Source: Puffinus mauretanicus
Lineage: Eukaryota > Chordata > Aves > Procellariiformes > Procellariidae
Direction of reading: 5' to 3'
Assembly (NCBI GenBank): GCA_023333565.1
Contig: JAJKFH010003575.1
Span: 805,001-869,000 of the forward strand
DNA length: 64,000 nucleotides
Shown here: piece after piece, positions 1-12,868 of the stretch
Position numbering within the stretch: position 1 is the first letter of the stretch
Layout: each line of letters opens with the position of its first letter
Program-made: the position numbers and the translations under genes
Notes under the pieces: model-generated
What the model saw: only the letters and a program-made list of their open reading frames with translations
Told to the model about the DNA's origin: nothing
Database searches by the model: none

Positions 1-517
1 TCTGAATCTCTCCTCTTTTAGTTTAAAAGCTTTCCCCCTTGTTCTGTTGCAACAGGCCCTGCTAAAAAGTCTGTCCCCATCTTTCCTGTAGGCCCCCTTT
101 AAGTACTGAAAGGCCGCAATAAGGTCTCCCCGCAGCCTTCTCTTCTCCAGGCTGAACAACCCCAACTCTCTCAGCCTTTCCTCACAGCAGAGCTGTTCCA
201 GCCCTCTGATCATCTTCGTGGCCTTCTCTGGACCTGCTCCAACAGATCCAGGTCTTTCCTGTGCTGAGGACCCCCGAGCTGGACGCCGCACTGCAGGGGG
301 GGTCTCACCAGAGCAGAGCAGAGGGGCAGAATCCCCTCCCTTGCCCTGCTGGCCACGCTGCTTTGGATGCAGCCCAGGACACGGTTGGCCTTTGGGCTGC
401 GAGCGCACATTGCCGGCTCATGTCCAGCTTTTCCTCCACCAGTGCCCCCAAGTCCTCCTCGGCAGGGCTGCTCTCCATCCCTTCATCCCCAGCCTGTATG
501 GATACCGGGGGTTGACC
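1..517 (-). mobile_element. CR1 LINE, 3' part, 5'-truncated
   Basis: Read on the minus strand, this matches the 3' end of the chicken-repeat-1 (CR1) family of non-LTR retrotransposons. It encodes the tail of the reverse-transcriptase ORF and the 3' untranslated part. Diagnostic stretches on the + strand are CTTCTCCAGGCTGAACAACC near 141, CTGTTCCAGCCCTCTGATCA near 193 and the CAGCCTGTATGGATACCGGG block near 490. Similarity ends abruptly near 517, the usual 5' truncation of CR1 insertions. The 3' terminus lies before the window start, so the copy is cut by the window edge. Open frames in it are broken, and I see no intact protein. Family identification is from memory of the consensus and is strong; the subfamily is not determined. 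Confidence 0.93.
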
Positions 518-3500
518 GCGCGTTGCTGTGCCGTGCACGCTCCTAAGTGTGCAGCAAAGAGAGGAAACGTTTCAGGGAGCAGAGCGAGACCTTCTCACTT
601 CAGATAAATTAATTGTGTACATACTGCCCGAGTAAACGGTGTCATGTAAATATTGATGCCTCATATGTGGTCTCGTAACTGGGGGGATGCATAAAGCCCT
701 GACCCACAGGGAATGGCTTGTTTGATGCGAGCAGCGTGGTTTGGGGAAGATGGGGAGGATTCAGCCACATGAAAAAGAAGCTAAAAGCGACTTTGGGATT
801 GAGGCTGGCGACTCCTTAAAAAAAAGAAGGACAAACCAAAACAAAACGGAATGGCAACGGAACGCCAAAAAAATAAAACCTCTAGCTCAGAAGTGGTATT
901 TTAAAACTCAAATACACTTCAAAGTCTTCTGGGCATGGGGTCCCAGTGCGGCTCCCAGCCCTCGGTCCTTTTCTAAAGCATAGTTGAGCCTTTGTTTTGT
1001 GTTTGGAGAAAAAAAGTGACAAACCACACTGTTTGGAGAGTGCTGGGGTTCGCTGCACCCCTGCTCGCCGCGATGCTGTTTGAAGGGTGCAAACTCCCCC
1101 GTGGCACGTGTGTGCGTGCGTGTGTGACAAAAGAGAAACGCAATCAATTTTCAGACTGATTTTAGTAATTGCCCTTTGTAAAAACAGTCCCCTGGGGCTG
1201 TTACCTTTCGGGAACAGAGGAATTCCCTCGAGTGCATCAGCCGCCGGCATCAGCCGTGTTTTCACCGTCAGCATCCTCTCCTTTGGGGAGGATGCGCCTC
1301 GTGTTTCTCGCTATCAGCCCCTTCCCTCGCCCCACATCCGTGTGCACTTCCTAGCAAAAACCAACCGCTCCAGCATCCAGTCTCATTTTGGGGTGAATCC
1401 AAGGAGATTGAGTTCTTATTGCAATGATCGGCTTCACTCCCTATTAAAAACCTCACTCTGTTTAGTAACTACCACTGGACAAACGCTGCTGTATCCCCCT
1501 GGCTGCTAGATTTGCTCCGTGCAAGCTCAGGTAGATACATACCTGGCAGCAAAGCAGAGTTATACCTTCCTTTACATAAACTAAAAGTTAATTTTCCGCC
1601 GGGGCGGAGGCTGTTCCAGCCCTTTAAATCACATCCACCCTTGTTTTGTCTCTCCTGCCTTTATCATTTCTTCAGCAAAACGTCCGTCTATCCATCCCCT
1701 CCAGCGAGGGTATCCAGCGAGCCGGGGGAAATAATCACCCGGCGGCAGCCCCTGCGAAATGAAGTCATGGGCTCTAGCTGGCCGGGGGTCCCCCTTCCCC
1801 ACCTTCCCCCAATAATACGTTTTGTGATGTGGATTTCTGTCGACAGAGCGAGACGCCCGGCTCTCTCCTCCTGATGAACACGTCCCGCGAGGACAATGAT
1901 GGAGTTCCTGCGAAATTTTTACCGCTGACCTTTTCTCCGCCGTGGAGCGGGAATGCGTCTCCGAGTGAAGGCTGGGGACAGCGGAGAGCATGTTATAGAG
2001 CTGGAAAATGTGACTCCGTCTTTGTGGAATGCCATTTTTTTCCCCCCTTTCCTTCCCTTTTCTTCTCCCCCCCCCCTTTAGAAAAATGCAGTGCTGAAAA
2101 CTTGAAAATTTAAGGCAAAAAATTGCCGTCTGCTCCCCGCACCCCTTCCCAGCTCCGTCTGAACAAGCAGCCAAGCTGTTAAATGCTTTTACCTGCTGTG
2201 TCCAAGTCAAAAGTTAAATAATGTGTGAACGAATGTGGAAGGAAAACAAAAGGCAGAGAGGGAGCGCGGGAGGGAGCCCCTCTTACAACAAGATAATTGT
2301 TACATTATGAGAAACAAATAACACGCTGCTCCTCTCCGGGTCTGTGTCCGTGACATCTTGACAGGTACATCTGAAGTTAATTACGTGCCTCTCGTTACGT
2401 TTTGCTCCACCGCTGGGGCCGGATCCTGCAAACACGCAGAGCGTCGCGCCCTGGCAACCAGCGCTGGCTTTTCGGAGGTCAACGGGTTTGCAACGGGGTC
2501 GATTTGCTTTCCGTGGGCCATCGCAGCTGCAAAAATGCCTTTGCCAAGAGGCTGGGATATCCCAACGGCTGTGCGTGGTGGGCTGGATGCTGGTGTTGCG
2601 GGACCTGCCTTTCACCTGTGCCCACAAAGAGAAGTCTACGGCTCCTGCCAACAGGAGGGAGGTATATTATTCTTGCTAATTAAATAGTGCAGTCGCCACA
2701 TCTTTTCTTCCCGGGACTTGTTTGCTGCTCCTTGACGCTGGAAAGCTTTTGCTGTCTAACCCGATGCATTCCCGTTTGTAGAGAGGTGCTGGTTTAACCC
2801 TGCACGTTTCCTCCGTTGCTGAATCTCCTTCACCGCACCTCAAGTTTGGCGCTCCCTCCTTCTGCAAACTCTCCACCAGATCGCCCATCCCACCTCCATC
2901 CCCGTGGTGGGGTGTCCTGGGTGTCTATGAATTATTTTTAAGCGCTAGTAGTTGGGCCAATGTGATAAATGTGATAAATGAAAGGCGTCTTTGTCCCATC
3001 TGGACATGGATTCATCTCACCTGCACCAGCGAAGATGTCTTTGGTTGCCCTGAGCTGCCTCAGTATTTGATGGAGAGTTTCTTGAGGAGCAGTTCATCTG
3101 TCTTCTCCCATGGCTGCATTTAGGAGAAGAGGTGTATCAAAGTGTCCCTCTCTCTGTGTTGACTATAAGGGTAGCTGGACGTGACTACCTCGAATGGAGG
3201 GGACATGTTGAAGAATGCGTTTGGTCAGATGTCTCCTGCCCCATGCGTAGAAATGTGTGGTGCACTCATTAAGGATGCTAATTTAGTCTCCCTTTTGTTT
3301 TAATATTGCTTTTATTGTGGTTCACATTCAAAGAGATGAGGAATTTGATGAGTGGAGGGGTTTTCCTTCAAACTCTTCCCCCAGACCTGCATTTTTCACG
3401 CTGGATCTGAGTTTCTTAAAGGGAGGGAGCAAAAAGAGAAGACTGTACGTGCATGGTACAAAAGGGGCAACATCTCTTCCCCTGCCCACGTTAGGTGGGA

Positions 3501-5771
3501 AGAGCCCAGGACCACCCAGGCCGACCCAGCAAAGTGGATTTGTCTGCATTGCTGACCAGGGGACCACCAGAAGATGGGCTTGAGTCCATCCGAATGGTCC
3601 ACACCGCTCACCCTTTGCCCCATGTCCAGCCTAAGATGAGCTTACTCAAGAGTCCTCATGAGCAGGGGGTGTGAGTCTGAACCTGTTTTGGCCCCTTCTG
3701 TCCCATGCATAAACCTATAGCACTATCCCAGCAGGCTTCACACCCTCAAGCATTGGTTTCATGCTAGAAAACACCACGCTGGTGGTCTGCAGCACAGCCC
3801 GCATATTATTTCAGACAGTTTAACTTGGCCAAAAAACACAAAACTGTTGTTATGTCTTGGGGCCAGAGGGGCAACACATGAGCTGGGGGAAAGCGGCACC
3901 GTGTGCGGTGTAGGGGGGATGTGCTCCAGACAGGGACAGCCCTGAGCGGTGTGGACACCCACCGGTCCATACCCCTTGGCCTCAGGGCAGGGACACTCAC
4001 TAGTCCTCTGTTATTTGGCAGTATAGACATGACCTATGAATCCCACCGCTAAGAGCTTCTGTGTCTCTTTACGTGATCTTCATCTATACCCCAACATTAA
4101 CCACAGCTCCTTGGGCGAAAATGTCTGGCTATGTCCACATCACCAGGCTATGCAGAGTGAAAAAGTGCTGAAGACTTGATATCCACAGTTCAAAGAGGGT
4201 TTTTTTTGACTAGCTATAGCCTGGTCTTGTGGACCCACTCTTGGTCAATGTGTGGTAGGTGCTTCCCTGGAGCAGGTCTTCTGGTTTGGGTTTGTTGTAA
4301 ACTGAAACATCAATGCAGATACACGCCCTCCCCTTGGACAGATTCAATGGTGAGGAAGACCATGAAAAGCTTTTCCCCTGCCCAAGTCCATGTTCTTTGA
4401 CTTTTGCTTCAACTTTGAAGTTCAAATAAAACCAAAAACTTGAAAGAAAACCAAAGCTTCCCAGAGGCAGCTTCACCCTCGCAGCCGTAACGAGACCACA
4501 AGCTGTTTGCTGGGGGCTGGCATACCTTGACCTACTCTTTCACAGACGCTCAGCAGAGTCTCACCTCCATCTCAAGCCCCAAGTCCAGATGATCTTCATC
4601 TGCCTAGGATTTTACTTTTTATTTGCACTGCTCTAATAATGACGTTACTATTCCCCTGGGCATCTTCATCAATACAAATGAACATCTCCTGTGTCTTTTT
4701 CTCTGAGGATGCGTTTTGATGGGTTCCTTCAGCTATTACTTTAAGGTACATTATGGATTTACTATGATGAGTGCTTTCTGACTTTCTAACTTGGTTGGAA
4801 AACTCCCACAAAGAAAATAATCGCAAATAAATAAGCATTGCCACACACTCCACAACAAATTTACGACCTGGATACCCTCAAGACTTCTAAGTAAAGACCA
4901 CATGTATTTTTTTTTCAAACATTTTATTTGGCAGGTGTTCCTGGAAGACCAGGGCTCAGCGGAGGGGTTGGGAACTGACTGAACAAGACCCCTAGCCATG
5001 CTTATGAGATTGCAAGCATTTTTAAGGCTCTTGGAGAAAACACCAAACAAAGTAGTTTGAAATTAGGTTGAAGGTACTTTCTCAAGATTTTTTTTTCCCC
5101 AGAGGCAAAATATATCACACAAGACTCTTGTCTTTCAATCGCTCACAGATAGGTGAAGGTAATTCATTTGATGTTCACTCCTCTGAGGAGAGCTGCCTCT
5201 AGCCTACCATGCATTTTTAATATTAGTCCTAAAAACATTCCAGGTACAGTCCTAGATGCTGGAGGGATTTCAGAAATGCTTTTGTGCTGCATGCCAAAAT
5301 GCTAAAAGCAGGGCTAGATTGTGTCATCAGTTTTCAATCAAGCCTCTCTGTGCCTCTTTTTGTAAGTTGCTAAAAAAGTTACACATAAAATGGTGAGCAA
5401 AGACTTTCCATATAGCTTAAAAAATGAGGTTCCTCATCGCAACTGCTGTAGGTGGTTTGGGGGGCTCTGCTGAAGGACCTGGTCCTGTCTGGGTTCATAT
5501 GGCAGTGGCAAGATGAGGGGAATACTTTTGCTTGGCTTAGTTTGCACATTTGCTCTGTTTTGCACCAAATTTGATCATCATATTTTACAATTCCATCCTA
5601 AGCAGGAAATCTAGACTATGGATCAGTGGCTGCCCTAATTTTTATTAGCAAATCATGATCTTTATTGGTGGAATTATGAGCTAGCTGGACTTTACAGTCT
5701 TTGTGTAATGAAGCCAATATATTACTACCAGTGTGATGTTTTAAACTTAATGCAGCAAAGAACAAAGGTAG
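518..5771. other. Upstream intergenic DNA, no gene seen
   Basis: No exon, RNA gene or recognisable protein similarity is visible on either strand. The open frames here are short, lack domain signatures and have no convincing splice context. The only structured element I can support is the dispersed repeat at 3688-3930. Short tandem duplications such as GTGATAAAT repeated near 2960 are ordinary. Distal regulatory elements of WNT11 could lie here, but the sequence alone does not show it. Confidence 0.6.
3688..3930 (+). repeat. Dispersed repeat copy A (pair with 62532-62865)
   Basis: Collinear, diverged similarity links this segment to 62532-62865 in the same orientation. Shared blocks, in order, are TTTTGGCCCCTTCTGTCCC / TTTTGGCTCCCTCTGCCCT, TATCCCAGCAGGCTTCACACC / TGTCCCGGCAGGCTTTGCACC, CTGCAGCACAGCCC followed by ATTTCAGACA, a GGGGCCAGAGGGGCAACACA / AGGGCCATGGGGCATCACACA block, and GTGTGCGG. 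Order is kept over more than 200 bp, so this is a shared mobile-element ancestor rather than chance. No terminal TG...CA, poly-A tail or coding part is clear, so the class is unknown; an old LTR is possible. Confidence 0.65.
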
Positions 5772-5959
5772 CTTTCTTCTTGCTTTCCTTCTTTCTCTTT
5801 CTCTCCTTCTCTCCTCTCTCTTTCTTTCTTTCCTTCTTTCCTCCTTTCCTTCTTTCTCTTGTTCTCCTTCCTTCCTTCCTTCCTTCCTTCCTTCCTTCCT
5901 TCCTTCCTTCCTTCCTTCCTTCCTTCCTTCCTTCCTTCCTTCCTTCCTTCCTTCCTTCC
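5772..5959 (+). repeat. Polypyrimidine tract with pure (CCTT)n microsatellite
   Basis: An imperfect C/T-rich stretch leads into an uninterrupted CCTT tetranucleotide array at 5866-5959, about 23 units. Long pure arrays like this are normally length-polymorphic. The open frames on both strands (runs of Pro-Ser-Phe-Leu or Lys-Glu-Gly-Arg) are simple translations of the repeat and not genes. Confidence 0.97.
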
Positions 5960-6126
5960 GTATTGACAGTAGGTCGGTCACTCCAACATGGACAGAGTTA
6001 CTTTGACAAAAGAGCAAAAGAGCTTGGTATTAGAAGAGAAGAACAAATACTAGCAAGATAAAGTATTTTTGCTGGTGCAGCTGTGGTGAGAACTGCATCT
6101 CTACCCAGCTTGGTCCCACTGGTATG

Positions 6127-6664
6127 TGTCCTGGTTTCGGCTGGGATAGAGTTAATTTTCTTCCCAGTAGCTGGTATGGGGCTGTGGTTTGGATTTAGTA
6201 TGAGAATAATGTTGATAAGACACTGATGTTTAGTTGTTGCTAAGTAGTGCTTGCGCTAGTCGAGGACTTTTCAGCTTCCCATGCTCTGCCAGGGGCACAA
6301 GAAGCTGGGAGGGAGAACAGCCAGGACAGCTGACCCAAACTGGCCAACGGGGTATTCTATACCATATGACGTCATGCTCAGTACATAAACTGGGGGTTGG
6401 TCAGGGAGGAGCAATGGCTGCTTGGGGACGGGCTGGGCATCAGTTGGCAGATGGTGAGCAACTGCATTGTGCATCACTCATTTTGTATATTTTACCATTA
6501 TTATTATTATTTTCCCTTCCTTTTCTGTTCTATTAAACTGTCTTTATCTCAATCCACTGATTTTACTTTTTTTCGAATTCTCTCCCTCATCCCACTGAGG
6601 GGGAGGGAAGGAGTGGGCGAGCGGCTGTGCAGTGTTTGGCTGCCTGCCGGGTTAAACCACAGCA
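6127..6664 (+). mobile_element. Endogenous retrovirus solo LTR (ERVL-like)
   Basis: This 538-bp element begins TGTCCTGGTTTCGGCTGGGA and ends with GGGTTAAACCACAGCA, so it has TG...CA LTR termini. A near-matching 5-bp target duplication flanks it (GTATG before, ATATG after). Five-base duplications are typical of ERVL-type integrations. No gag, pol or env sequence lies beside it, so it is a solo LTR left by LTR-LTR recombination. It contains an ATTAAA polyadenylation-type hexamer near 6531 and a perfect CRE palindrome. The same family occurs inverted at 17679-18222; the two share the terminal GAGTTAATTTTC block and the internal ACCATATGACGTC block. The family name is not claimed. Confidence 0.9.
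6367..6374 (+). promoter_or_regulatory. CRE palindrome TGACGTCA inside the LTR
   Basis: The sequence TGACGTCA is the full consensus site for CREB/ATF-family bZIP factors. It sits in the middle of the solo LTR, within the ACCATATGACGTCATG block. CRE-like sites are common in retroviral U3 enhancers. Whether this one acts on any host gene is unknown; WNT11 starts about 14.7 kb downstream. Confidence 0.5.
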
Positions 6665-9600
6665 ATATGTGAGATGGAGCCCTAAATCCAGAGATCACAG
6701 ATACAAAAGTCGCTCTGGACTTTTCTGTTCTGTTTTTTTCTAAACCAGAGGTCCACATTTCCAAAAGCATCCTTCAGCACTGGTGATTGTGCTAGTCCAA
6801 AATAGCAAGGGCTTATTCAAACCCCCTGCAGAGCAGTGTTTGGTAGGGACGGCACTGTCCATCACCTTGGGAGGAAGCAGAGCTGGCTGGATTAGACACC
6901 CACCTCCAGGAAGGCTGAAGAAGGGTGAGACAAATCAAACTTTTTGTGGTTATGGTTGGGTGATACCAACCATCACATGAAATACAGCAGCTCCCAACCA
7001 AAATGATGCCTCTGACCTCAGCTCCAGGGCTCCCAGTTGCCCTTTGGAGAATCCTCTCTCCTTCCACTGACTATGGAAGATCCAAAGGATCTCAGATAAT
7101 TACTATAAGCGCTTAAAATTATCCAGCATGAATAACCCCCCCACCCTACGCCGTCCCCCAGGCTCTGCCCCAAAGAGCTGGCATCAGGACAGGAAGGTCA
7201 AGGAGAGGAGTAGGGACATGGGGTGAAATCATGGGCTTGGCAACACCCCCCGGTCACTGCTGGAGCAGGGACTGCAGTCCCAGCATCTCCATTTCTAAAC
7301 GAGGATCAAACCCACCAAATTGCTCAGCAGTGATAAGCTCCAGCAGGACTTTGTGTTTCATTTCCAAAAAGTAAAAAAAAAAAAAAAAAAAAGCAAACCA
7401 CCAGCCCTTTTCAGCCCTTTTTTTGGTTTGGGGTTTTTTTTCCAGGCTGGGAGGTGGGAAGGATGTGAAGGATCAGGTCCTTGGTGCTGCTGGAGGTGGT
7501 GCCGGAGCCAGAGGAGCACATCTGGCTTCTCAGATCCTGGGATGGGTTGGCAGCATGAGCAGCAAGAAAGAGCCATCCTTTATTTGTAAACCGTGCAAAG
7601 TTACAACGGTGTCACCGTAGCACAATAAACATCGAGTCCCACGATGCCGGTTTTACAGCCCCCATCCAGACCAAAGCCTTGCTTTAATATTACGTGCACA
7701 TAATCTTCAGTTTGTAACATTTACTTAATTCTTTATTGTTCAAAACCCCAGAGGAAGGCTAGGCTAGTCCTAACCTCTTTTGGATCGCAGTTCTGAGCTA
7801 TTAATCTGTCATGTCAGCATATTTTATTAATACTGTTTTCCTGCGGACGATAGGTAGAATACATCATAAGTCACTTACCATCTGTGTAAGTGTGTTGTAA
7901 AGTATCTTTCTTCCATAGATTATTGCTTTGATAGATTAGGGGCTTGTACAGCCATGATACCTCATCCCATCAATTTTAAGCTCCCAGGAGAGCCCTGACG
8001 GTTGAAGTATCTGATCAATGCGAAAGTCTTTAACGGCATCTCACCGTGCCCTCGCAGGCTAGGGAAGTGCTGTTACACCCACTTTCCAGATGAGGACACG
8101 GTGTCCCGGTTTTATGGTGCATTGCTTTAATTAAGAGCATTTTCTCCTGCTCCATCCCTAGGCAATGGGAAGAGATAAGTAGGTCTAGAGGGGAACAGCC
8201 TCTTCTCCAGGCTGAACTGGGGATGTATCTGGGACTGGAAGTTTTCCTAGAGGTGTCTTGTAGCATCGCAGCCACCGAGCCATCTGCTCTGCTCTTTGGA
8301 GCTTGAACGTGTCTACACCACCAGCTCTTATGGGCAGAGCTGCATCAGTGCAATGGATGACCTACAGACCATCCCAGAGCAGCAGCGTCCGTGGGAGCAA
8401 AGCTCACCCACTGCTGTCGGAATCCACCTCTCGCCGTTTTAGCTGTATTTAAACCTGGGTGCTTAAGTATAAAAAATTGTGTTGATAAAAAATGAGAAAG
8501 AGGGAGGCACCACAACAGAAAGGGTTTATTTCCAGCCTAGAGAAGGTCTCTAAAGAAGGTGGGCTGAACTGGAAGTGTGCTTGCTCCACCCCACCATAAC
8601 TGCAAGATAGTGTCACTCCCTTTCATTGCCCTTTTTTTTTCACATTTACAGAGATGGGGAATCCGTGGGCAGCTGATACCTCAGCGGTTCCCATTCTGCC
8701 TTCCCTGACGCAATGTGTCCTGCTGGCGGCTATTTCCCGCCCCCCCCCGTAAATCCTTGTCCATGACGCAGCTGTGTCTGTGCTGTGCTCAGCTCTGTTG
8801 AGTCCTCACCTTGGTTTCTCCTTAAGGAGAAGAGAAGAGCTTTCTGAGCTGGTGGTACATTTGAACCACTGAAAGGGTGAGTTTGGCCCCAGGAACCAGC
8901 GGTTTCTGGTGGGCTGGAGCTGCTGTCAAACCTGAAACCCACCTGAACTTAAGTGATCCTTTGGGGAAAATTCAGCCTTTCTGGAGGAGGGCTTGGAAAA
9001 CAAGGGTTGATGAAAGGTCTGATTCAGCAAGATGTAGAGCAAGGGGGACAAGGTGCTTTTGAGTGGCACATGTCTGGTAAAACTTAATGAGTGTGGTTTT
9101 TTCTATAAAAATATGCATTAAATGCATTAAGAAATTCAGTGTGAAGAGCTCAGGAATAGATCAAACATGAGACACCCATGAGGATGGGGAATAAAGATGG
9201 TGATCAAAGGAATAATGCGTATCAGCTGCAATCTGTAGTCCAAGAGATGCAGAGGAGACCATGGCAGATGGGATGTGGCATTGCCCAGCTGGATTTTCCC
9301 TGCACCTTGGTCCCAAAATACCCCAAACCAATGTGGACCACTCCTTGCTGCCCCTGAGGACTTGTGTCCCACACCTTGGCATGCTCAGCACCCCAAAGCC
9401 CTCATCTACTTGAAAGCAGTTCAGCATCCTCAGGGTTAAATCAGATTTGATATCCAACCAAGACCTGGCAGCTGAATTTCAGCCCAGCATGAGTTTTTAC
9501 GATCAAATTATAGACCCCAGAAAAAGAAAAAAAATACCAAAAAAAATCCAGTCCGAGGTTTATAATGGAAATCATGACAGAGCCATGATTGTAGTAGCAG

Positions 9601-10950
9601 GAACAGCATCACTGTAATACAGTCGTAAACTGGTACCGTCCTGCAGGGTATTATAAAAGGAGAAAAAGGCGTCTAAAGAGCACTTGGTACCTCCAAAAGG
9701 TCTGAGGAGGTGGGTGACATGACTGGATGGGAAAAGGGCTGCTTGCCAAGATGAACTTTAAAGGCTTAAATCTCCTCCCCGGTGCAAAATGGCATCCACC
9801 GTGTCTCCACGGCCCCGTGTCGAGGGAGGTGAGATGCTGAACCGGCCCTTCTGCGGGGCTCCTGCCAGCTCCTTGCACCCCTGAGACAGGGAAAATTAAA
9901 CATATCCATTTCCAGGATGGACGGCTGTCTATATGTGGGTAACTCAAATTATATTGGGCAAAGCAATGCTGGATTGCAGCGATTTTTCACGATGTGAGTC
10001 TAACAAGGTGGAGGCGCAGCCTTTTCCAACATTTAAGTAGAAAAAAAGTAATAAAGCTTCTGGATCTCATCTTTATTATTATCTGGCCATAAAGGGAGGC
10101 AAAGCATTTGTGAGCTGCTTGCAAATCCCAGCTCTAGATCCTGGGTTTGCAACAAGTTTGGTCCATCCTCTCCAGGACCTCTTAAAAAGACAGAGCAGAA
10201 ATGATATTTGGCTCCGGCAGAAAGTGAAAGCCGAGAATGATACAATAAAGAAACAATGGTCACGTTTTATTGCCTTACTCACCCATGGTTTCTTGAGTAT
10301 GACTTATGGAAGCTTTGATTTACGCTGGTGCAAGCTTTATCTGCTGCTGTCTTGGCCAGCTCATTCTTAATACCGAGACCTATGGGCCTCTGCTGACTTT
10401 CTTGGTTAAATAAATTAAAGCAAATATAAACGTTAATGGAAGCCACTTTATTTATGGCTAGATTGGAGCACTGTCTCTTACACCATGGGTCCAATCCAAA
10501 ATCCATTAATCCAAAGCCTACTGACATCCCTGCATCAGGCCCTATCTTTGGGCTTTTCCTTCTCACTATGAAAGGGGCAGCTAAAAACCAATTTTAAATG
10601 AGATTACATTATCCCGCGAAAGCCGTTCTGCACAAAACTTTCAAGCCTTGGCACCTCTGGGGAGGCAGAGCATTCGGGATACTTTAGTGGCTGTTGTTTG
10701 AAGGCTAAAGATATTCCTCCCGCAGCAGTGCCTCCGCCCCCCTTTCCTCTCCATGCCAACCATCCCACCCTCTAAATACCTCCTCATGAAACGTTTTGCA
10801 ATGCATCACGCTTTGTTTGTGGCCAAACACATTTTTGGCTCTTCTGTATGATACAAAACCTACTTCCAGCACTTCAGACACTTTCTCAGATTGTTCCTTG
10901 CCAAACCTTTCTTTTTTTGGCCTGGTTGGATGAAGAGAGCTTTCTGCTGC

Positions 10951-10990
10951 TTTTATTATTATTGTTGTTGTTTTATTATTATTGTTTATT
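10951..10990 (+). repeat. TTA/TTG trinucleotide microsatellite
   Basis: A 40-bp T-rich array of interleaved ATT and GTT triplets. It gives a run of leucines in one frame, which is why a spurious open frame crosses it. Confidence 0.85.
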
Positions 10991-12784
10991 CAGAGATGCT
11001 TTCTGCCACATGTACTTGGATGACTGCTGGCTTGCCATTCCAGTGTCTGCCTTAATGCATTCTGGTATGCTCCTTCTCCTCGCCCCTATATTTCACCTTC
11101 TCCAGTTCAAAAAAAACCCCAACCACCACAAAAGCAAGAAAAAAAACCAACACCCCAACAACCGAAGAACAGTTGCGTGCTCTTTTTGTGCTGAAGAGAA
11201 GAAGATCAGAAGAAAGGGGCAGCACAAAACAGTAAAAAAAGTGGAAAAGTATGGGAGTTGTCCTGCAAAGTATTAGGATGAGTCAGTAATTGAAGCTGTT
11301 GTGTTTCCAGATAGAAGTAGCAAGTTCTGGGTTATTCTCGTAGCATAAAGCCTTACTGTTATCACGGCCGTGGGAGGGATAAAAGGAGCAGTGAGAAGGA
11401 GGATCAGCTCCTCAGTGAATATGAATTATTACAGTTTATCGAGGCTGTGGCTTTTCACATCTGATCGTGTCCTGTTGATATTCATAGAGCTTTTCCACCG
11501 AGTCAAGTGGGGACTGGATTCAGAGGCTGAAAGGCAAGAAGAAAGTGTTCGGTCAGACCTCCAGCATGGAGAGGGACGGGGAATCTACCCAAAGTGGTTA
11601 CAGCATCAAGCCCCCGACCTCTGTGTGAGCACAAGTGCATCCTTTGGGATGGCATCCAGACTTGATGGGTTTATAGACAGCGTGGTCCTTCCCAACTGTG
11701 ACTGTCAAAGCACATGCACACCCAGACGTGGTATCCGTGGCTCTGCAGGATTAGGAAGCTGCCAATCTAACAGATCGGGATAATTCAAGGAGGCCTGATG
11801 CCTTTGTATCCGTGTTTAAAAATAAAGAATACTATTTTTATTGCAGCAGGGGTATTTGGGAGCCCTGACTTGCTTTGTGCCAGGCAACTTGTGTGCACGT
11901 AGTAGGAAGGATTTTGTACCCATGACGGTCTGCTGTCCCCAGAAGAAGGATGGGAGAGGAGACAAGAGCAGTGAAACTGCACACAAACAAGTGGAGAATT
12001 GGGGAAGTCCTAAATTAACCCACCCATTTCTCTCCGACATCTGTCATCCCAAACATTTCAGAGACAACATGCCAACACTGACTCTCGGTACCACCTCCAC
12101 ACCACCACGTGCCTCCAGCAGCTAAACTGGCGGTGGCTTGGTGAACCTCATGGGTTGTTGAAGGGGGTTCTACCAAGCTGGTGTACCACGGTCTTGTAGC
12201 CCAGTCTACAGGACAGATTTGGGGGCTGCTTGCAGTTTGGTTGCTCTATTTCTAAAAGAATTCAGGATAACAACCCTCACTTCCAGGGAAAATGGCGTGT
12301 TAGGCAGGTGGGGTGGGGTGGGATGTCCCCTGTAGGACACAGGCTCCCAAGCCTCTGTGAGCTGATGAAGCAGCACTATAATCCCAGCTAGGTCATGCCA
12401 GCACAGCCACCCTCTGCCAGGCACATCCTCTAGAGGCATCCAGAATTCTCCTTAGACCCATCTGACAGGGCTTGGTGAGGACCAGGGGTGGAGATGGGAA
12501 CAGAAGAGGGGATTTTGCATGCTGTCTTCAGACTTCTGTGGCTGCTCCGCATGCAGCTCAGCATGGGAGAAGTCTGCTGGTATTTTGCCTTCTTTTTTCA
12601 TGCACGTCAGCACTGGTGGGCTGCGGGGATGTGCCCAGGTAAGGTGGCTTAAAAAAGACCCCATTTCTCTTCCCCATTACCTCACCTTAATGAATTCGCT
12701 ATAATCATCCTGCCAAGCCCTCGACTTTTTGAGCAGAGACAAATGGCTTTCAAATCTGCCTTGCATTTTGCTGAGGAGAGAACG

Positions 12785-12868
12785 AGCTTCGTGAATATTT
12801 ACCCTGCAGATTTCCTCAATTAAAATAGCTTCGTGAATATTTGTTCTGTAGATTCCATCCAATTAAGT
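12785..12868 (+). repeat. Two-copy 42-bp tandem duplication
   Basis: Copy 1 (12785-12826) and copy 2 (12827-12868) both start AGCTTCGTGAATATTT and then diverge. Both keep a CTG(C/T)AGATT core and a homeodomain-like CAATTAA end. The exact 16-base start in both copies and the constant spacing show a local duplication. No function can be assigned. Confidence 0.75.

Noticed and set aside
1629..2210. 193-codon minus-strand open frame
   Set aside because: No domain, no splice context and no recognised homology; consistent with a chance frame in GC-moderate DNA.
8195..8225. CTTCTCCAGGCTGAACT resembling CR1
   Set aside because: Only about 16 bases match and the surrounding sequence does not continue the CR1 consensus.
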